The position numbers were made by a program, and so were the translations under genes. The notes beneath the pieces are model-generated. The model saw only the letters and a list, made by a program, of their open reading frames with translations. It did not search any database and was not told the origin of the DNA. 23,734 nucleotides of DNA, taken from positions 1 through 23,734 of the forward strand of contig JAAAJB010000544.1 in the NCBI GenBank assembly GCA_016098155.1, given 5' to 3'. The DNA is from Actinomortierella ambigua (Eukaryota > Mortierellomycota > Mortierellomycetes > Mortierellales > Mortierellaceae). The stretch's first letter is position 1; the number at the start of each line of letters is the position of its first letter. Positions 21,450 through 23,734 of this stretch are shown here, one piece after another.

Positions 21450-21901
21450 TATGGTGGAGCCCACCTATAACCGGCAAGATTTTTTGCCGAAAAGTGCCCT
21501 CCACTTGACCGCTATCAGGGCAGCAAAACGCCGTTTTTACGCGTTTCTGATCCACATAGTTTAATTCTGGGTCATTTGTTGAGATATCTTGTGGAGCAGA
21601 ATCGAGGTTTACATAATATTTTTTTTTGTGGATAGGGGTCAAAGTTGGTTCATTTTGGCTGGAGGGTCCCAGAGTGAAATCACCCTATCTAGGACTCTGA
21701 TTGGCTTCCTAAAAACAGTCACTTAGTCGGAGTTTATGTGTCCACTTGGTGGCGACAGCCCTTACCATGGTTATCGTCACTTGTGGGACCCGATGGGGCC
21801 AATGTGACTGCCTGAAACACTATGTGACTGCTCCAAAACCAGTTTGAAATTTTTCCCCCTTTTCCCCCTGATCTGGTCGGTTATAACTGGGCTCCACCAT
21901 A
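21450..21901. mobile_element. MITE candidate with TA target-site duplication (Tc1/mariner type)
   Basis: The 448-bp segment 21452-21899 begins with TGGTGGAGCCCA and ends with its exact reverse complement. The terminal inverted repeats extend to about 29 bp with four mismatches, including a shared TATAACCG block. Both ends are flanked by TA (21450-21451 and 21900-21901), the duplication typical of Tc1/mariner elements. No transposase-like ORF fits inside, so it is a non-autonomous element. The inverted repeats and TA are seen directly; the superfamily is inferred from the TA. Confidence 0.75.
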
Positions 21902-21910
21902 AAAAAAAAA

Positions 21911-22348
21911 TCAGCGCGATACGGCTGTGCATACACATTCCCTTACGTGGTAGGCTTTCGAACTACAACATAGTCTTGATATCGCTCTGCCAAACTCCTC
22001 GACCATCGCAATACGCTGATCCGAGGTTGAACTATGAGCGGTAGTGCCTGTGGTTGGCTGCCTTCCCAACATGGTAGAGTCATCATATCGCTCTGCCCAA
22101 CGCCCCAACGCTCGTATGAGCCCGTGCTGGACATTTGCATGTCTTTGGATAGCCGCTCGTTGCCATCACGATGGTCATTCATCAGCGCGCTGATCAACTC
22201 GCCGGCCAATTTGAAACAGCTCATTTGCGTTCAGCCCTTGATCATTCGCTTCATCGAAGGCATTTTCTTCTGCAAGTGGATCGTGTGTATCACATCGCAT
22301 GCATTCGGTCCCTCCATAGGATCTCCTGGCCACCTTTGGATTGGCCAT
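21911..22348 (-). pseudogene. Unrecognised coding remnant with in-frame stops
   Basis: A minus-strand ATG at 22348 opens a 57-codon frame (MANPKVARRSYGG...ELFQIGRRVDQRADE) ending in TGA at 22177-22175. A second TGA lies at 22168-22166. The same frame then continues open to 21911 through RALGRWAERYDDSTMLGRQPTT. An overlapping frame ending at 21943 holds a similar SLAERYQDYVVVRKPTT, so a short duplicated motif appears in two frames. This suggests a decayed gene with stops and a frameshift. I cannot name a family, and chance ORFs remain possible. Confidence 0.3.
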
Positions 22349-23556
22349 GGTATGTTTTGCGGCTAGTGTGGCCTCGAGTTCCAGTGGTTAGCCGTGCGCT
22401 AGTTTTGCCGAGACGCTGAGGTGGGCGGCACCAGAACTCTTGGTGAGTGGCAAGAGAGTGCGAGTGTACTAGTGCAAGTCGGGCGTTTATGCCATGGCGA
22501 TGGTGATGTGTGAGATGGCTGCCAAATGTACAACAGTCTTTCAAAGATCAGCTAGGCGACTTGCTGGTTGGTCTGGATTGCCAGGAATGGTGTTCGCGAG
22601 AGTCTTTCTGCGTAAAGGTTCTGTGTAGAGGTTCTGTGGAGGCTGTTCGTCATCCGCTTTGCCGTCTTTGCCCTCATTCGTTGCTCTTCCCTCTCTCCCT
22701 CTCTCGTCTCGCTCTCTATCTTCCCCCCTTCGTCTCCACTCGTCGATAATAGAAGCCATTTCACCTACTCGAGACGATAAGGCCTTCTCAATCCCAACAA
22801 AGCAGGCTGTTCACTCTGTCCAGTTCTGCTAGTTCAATGCGTCAGTACTAGACGCTCTTATGCCAGCACCAAGAAGCATCGAGCGGGAGAGGAAGTGCAT
22901 CCTCCGGCACCTATTAATCGCCAATGTCGATCTTGGCTAAAATCCGAGCGCCTTCGTTGAGAAGGGTGGCGGCAGAGTCCGTTGAGCTGAGCCAGATCAT
23001 GGTAGTCATGACTGATCAATGTAGTGCAATTCTCCCTTCGTCTACTAACCAACGCCCTTCATTTTTTTGCCTCCTCTTCTTCATTCCCCTCAGCCATGAC
23101 ATGCACAGCGCGCTCGTTTTCAGGACTCTGAGGTTAGCTGCTGAAACCTGCAAGAGGAGGAGGATGCTCACCAGTACTGATGCTCACATTCTGGACTCCT
23201 CTTGCGAGCTTTGAGCTGGCCCGAACCAGTCTCAAAATGTCGCCCTGACTACCTGCTGTCATCTCTCCGCCACCTTGAACATTCGACTTCAGAGCAATAC
23301 AAAGTCTTATCTGATAGCTCTACCATCCTATATTCCGAGTCTCGTGCTCTAGAGCGACTGTATCTCCTACCGACAGCAATGGCAAGAGAGAAAGATTTAC
23401 ATCAAGTTGATTAGTCCATCATTTGCCCCCGACTCTGAGACGGCAGTTGATGATAACAGACAGTTCAGTGGTAGATTTCCACCATTACTGATGACCCAGA
23501 AAAAGAACCACCATCATCACACACAAGACACCCTTTTTTTGGCTGTGTATCTCTAG
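22349..23556. other. Gene-poor region with small unassigned ORFs
   Basis: About 1.2 kb in which no family is recognisable. On the minus strand there is a 31-residue ORF, 23009-22914 (ending NEGARILAKIDIGD), and a charged ORF at 22759-22541 rich in Arg, Glu and Asp. On the plus strand an ORF ending at 23414 contains SSLRHLEHSTSEQYKVLSD. Any of these could be an exon or remnant of one gene, but I cannot join them by convincing splice sites. Confidence 0.3.
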
Positions 23557-23562
23557 TTTATT
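23557..23562 (-). terminator. AATAAA polyadenylation signal of the right-edge gene
   Basis: TTTATT on the plus strand reads AATAAA on the minus strand, 124 nt after the stop codon at 23687-23689. It supports that stop as the true end of a minus-strand gene. Confidence 0.55.
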
Positions 23563-23686
23563 CTAAACATTCAAAAAAGACAAGCGGGTCTACATAGGAT
23601 GGAGGCTCTTGCAGGAAAGATCCATCTTGAGAAGGAGGGGGACAGGGAGGAACGGTACGTAGCAAGGAAAGGGTCGCTGTCACCGA

Positions 23687-23734
23687 TTACTTGCGGACAC
23701 AGCAGCATCGCTTCTCGAACCAGCCACAGCCGTT
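23687..23734 (-). CDS. 3' end of an unidentified gene (Cys-rich C-terminus)
   Basis: Only 15 codons and a TAA stop are inside the window, reading NGCGWFEKRCCCVRK at the C-terminus. The following about 125 nt look like a 3' UTR and end with AATAAA. The Cys cluster next to basic residues could be a palmitoylation site, but the fragment is too short to identify the protein, and the frame is chosen by the stop and UTR context alone. Confidence 0.4.
   Translation of the reverse strand, partial: NGCGWFEKRCCCVRK

Noticed and set aside
21313..21564. An 83-codon basic ORF crossing the left end of the MITE
   Set aside because: It runs across the TA insertion boundary into the inverted repeat, so it is probably a chance ORF rather than a transposase or host gene.
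22361..22400. Possible tRNA B-box-like sequence
   Set aside because: The GTGGCCTCGAGTTCC stretch does not fit GGTTCGANNCC on either strand, and I see no A box or cloverleaf around it.

Overview
The window is eukaryotic nuclear DNA from a filamentous, early-diverging fungus. Genes are broken by GT-AG introns of about 95 to 620 nt. UTRs and introns are CT-rich and full of homopolymers, and AATAAA signals follow several stops. The protein families are fungal housekeeping types, and the gene set and architecture suggest Mucoromycota in the broad sense, possibly Mortierellaceae. That placement is an inference from general appearance, not a database match.

Left and centre (1-18536) hold six well-supported genes. 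A METTL25/RRNAD1-type methyltransferase (minus, cut by the left edge) is divergent from an eight-exon gene for a tail-anchored protein with four CBS motifs and a PB1 domain (plus). A plasma-membrane-type P3A H+-ATPase (plus) follows. Next come a mitochondrial 3-hydroxyisobutyrate dehydrogenase (minus) and a ketopantoate-reductase-family protein (plus), arranged head to head across about 690 bp. Both belong to NAD(P)-dehydrogenase families that connect to valine/2-oxoisovalerate chemistry. The reductase converges on a four-exon Nup53/Nup35-type nucleoporin (minus).

Right part (18537-23734) is gene-poor and looks like decaying accessory DNA. It holds two diverged copies of a Gln-rich, CAG/CAA-repeat sequence, and the longer copy has a good first exon followed by two in-frame TAG codons. 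It also holds a 448-bp element with about 29-bp terminal inverted repeats flanked by TA, which is a Tc1/mariner-type MITE candidate. Beyond it are short unrecognised coding remnants on the minus strand. The last 48 bases are the 3' end of another minus-strand gene, with an AATAAA signal downstream.

I found no defence system, gene cluster or CRISPR array. The most notable unexplained signals are the decayed Gln-rich repeat pair, the MITE, the phase mismatch at the 5' end of the dehydrogenase gene, an 18-nt exon in the CBS/PB1 gene, and an imperfect inverted repeat of tetranucleotide tracts in the first divergent promoter.
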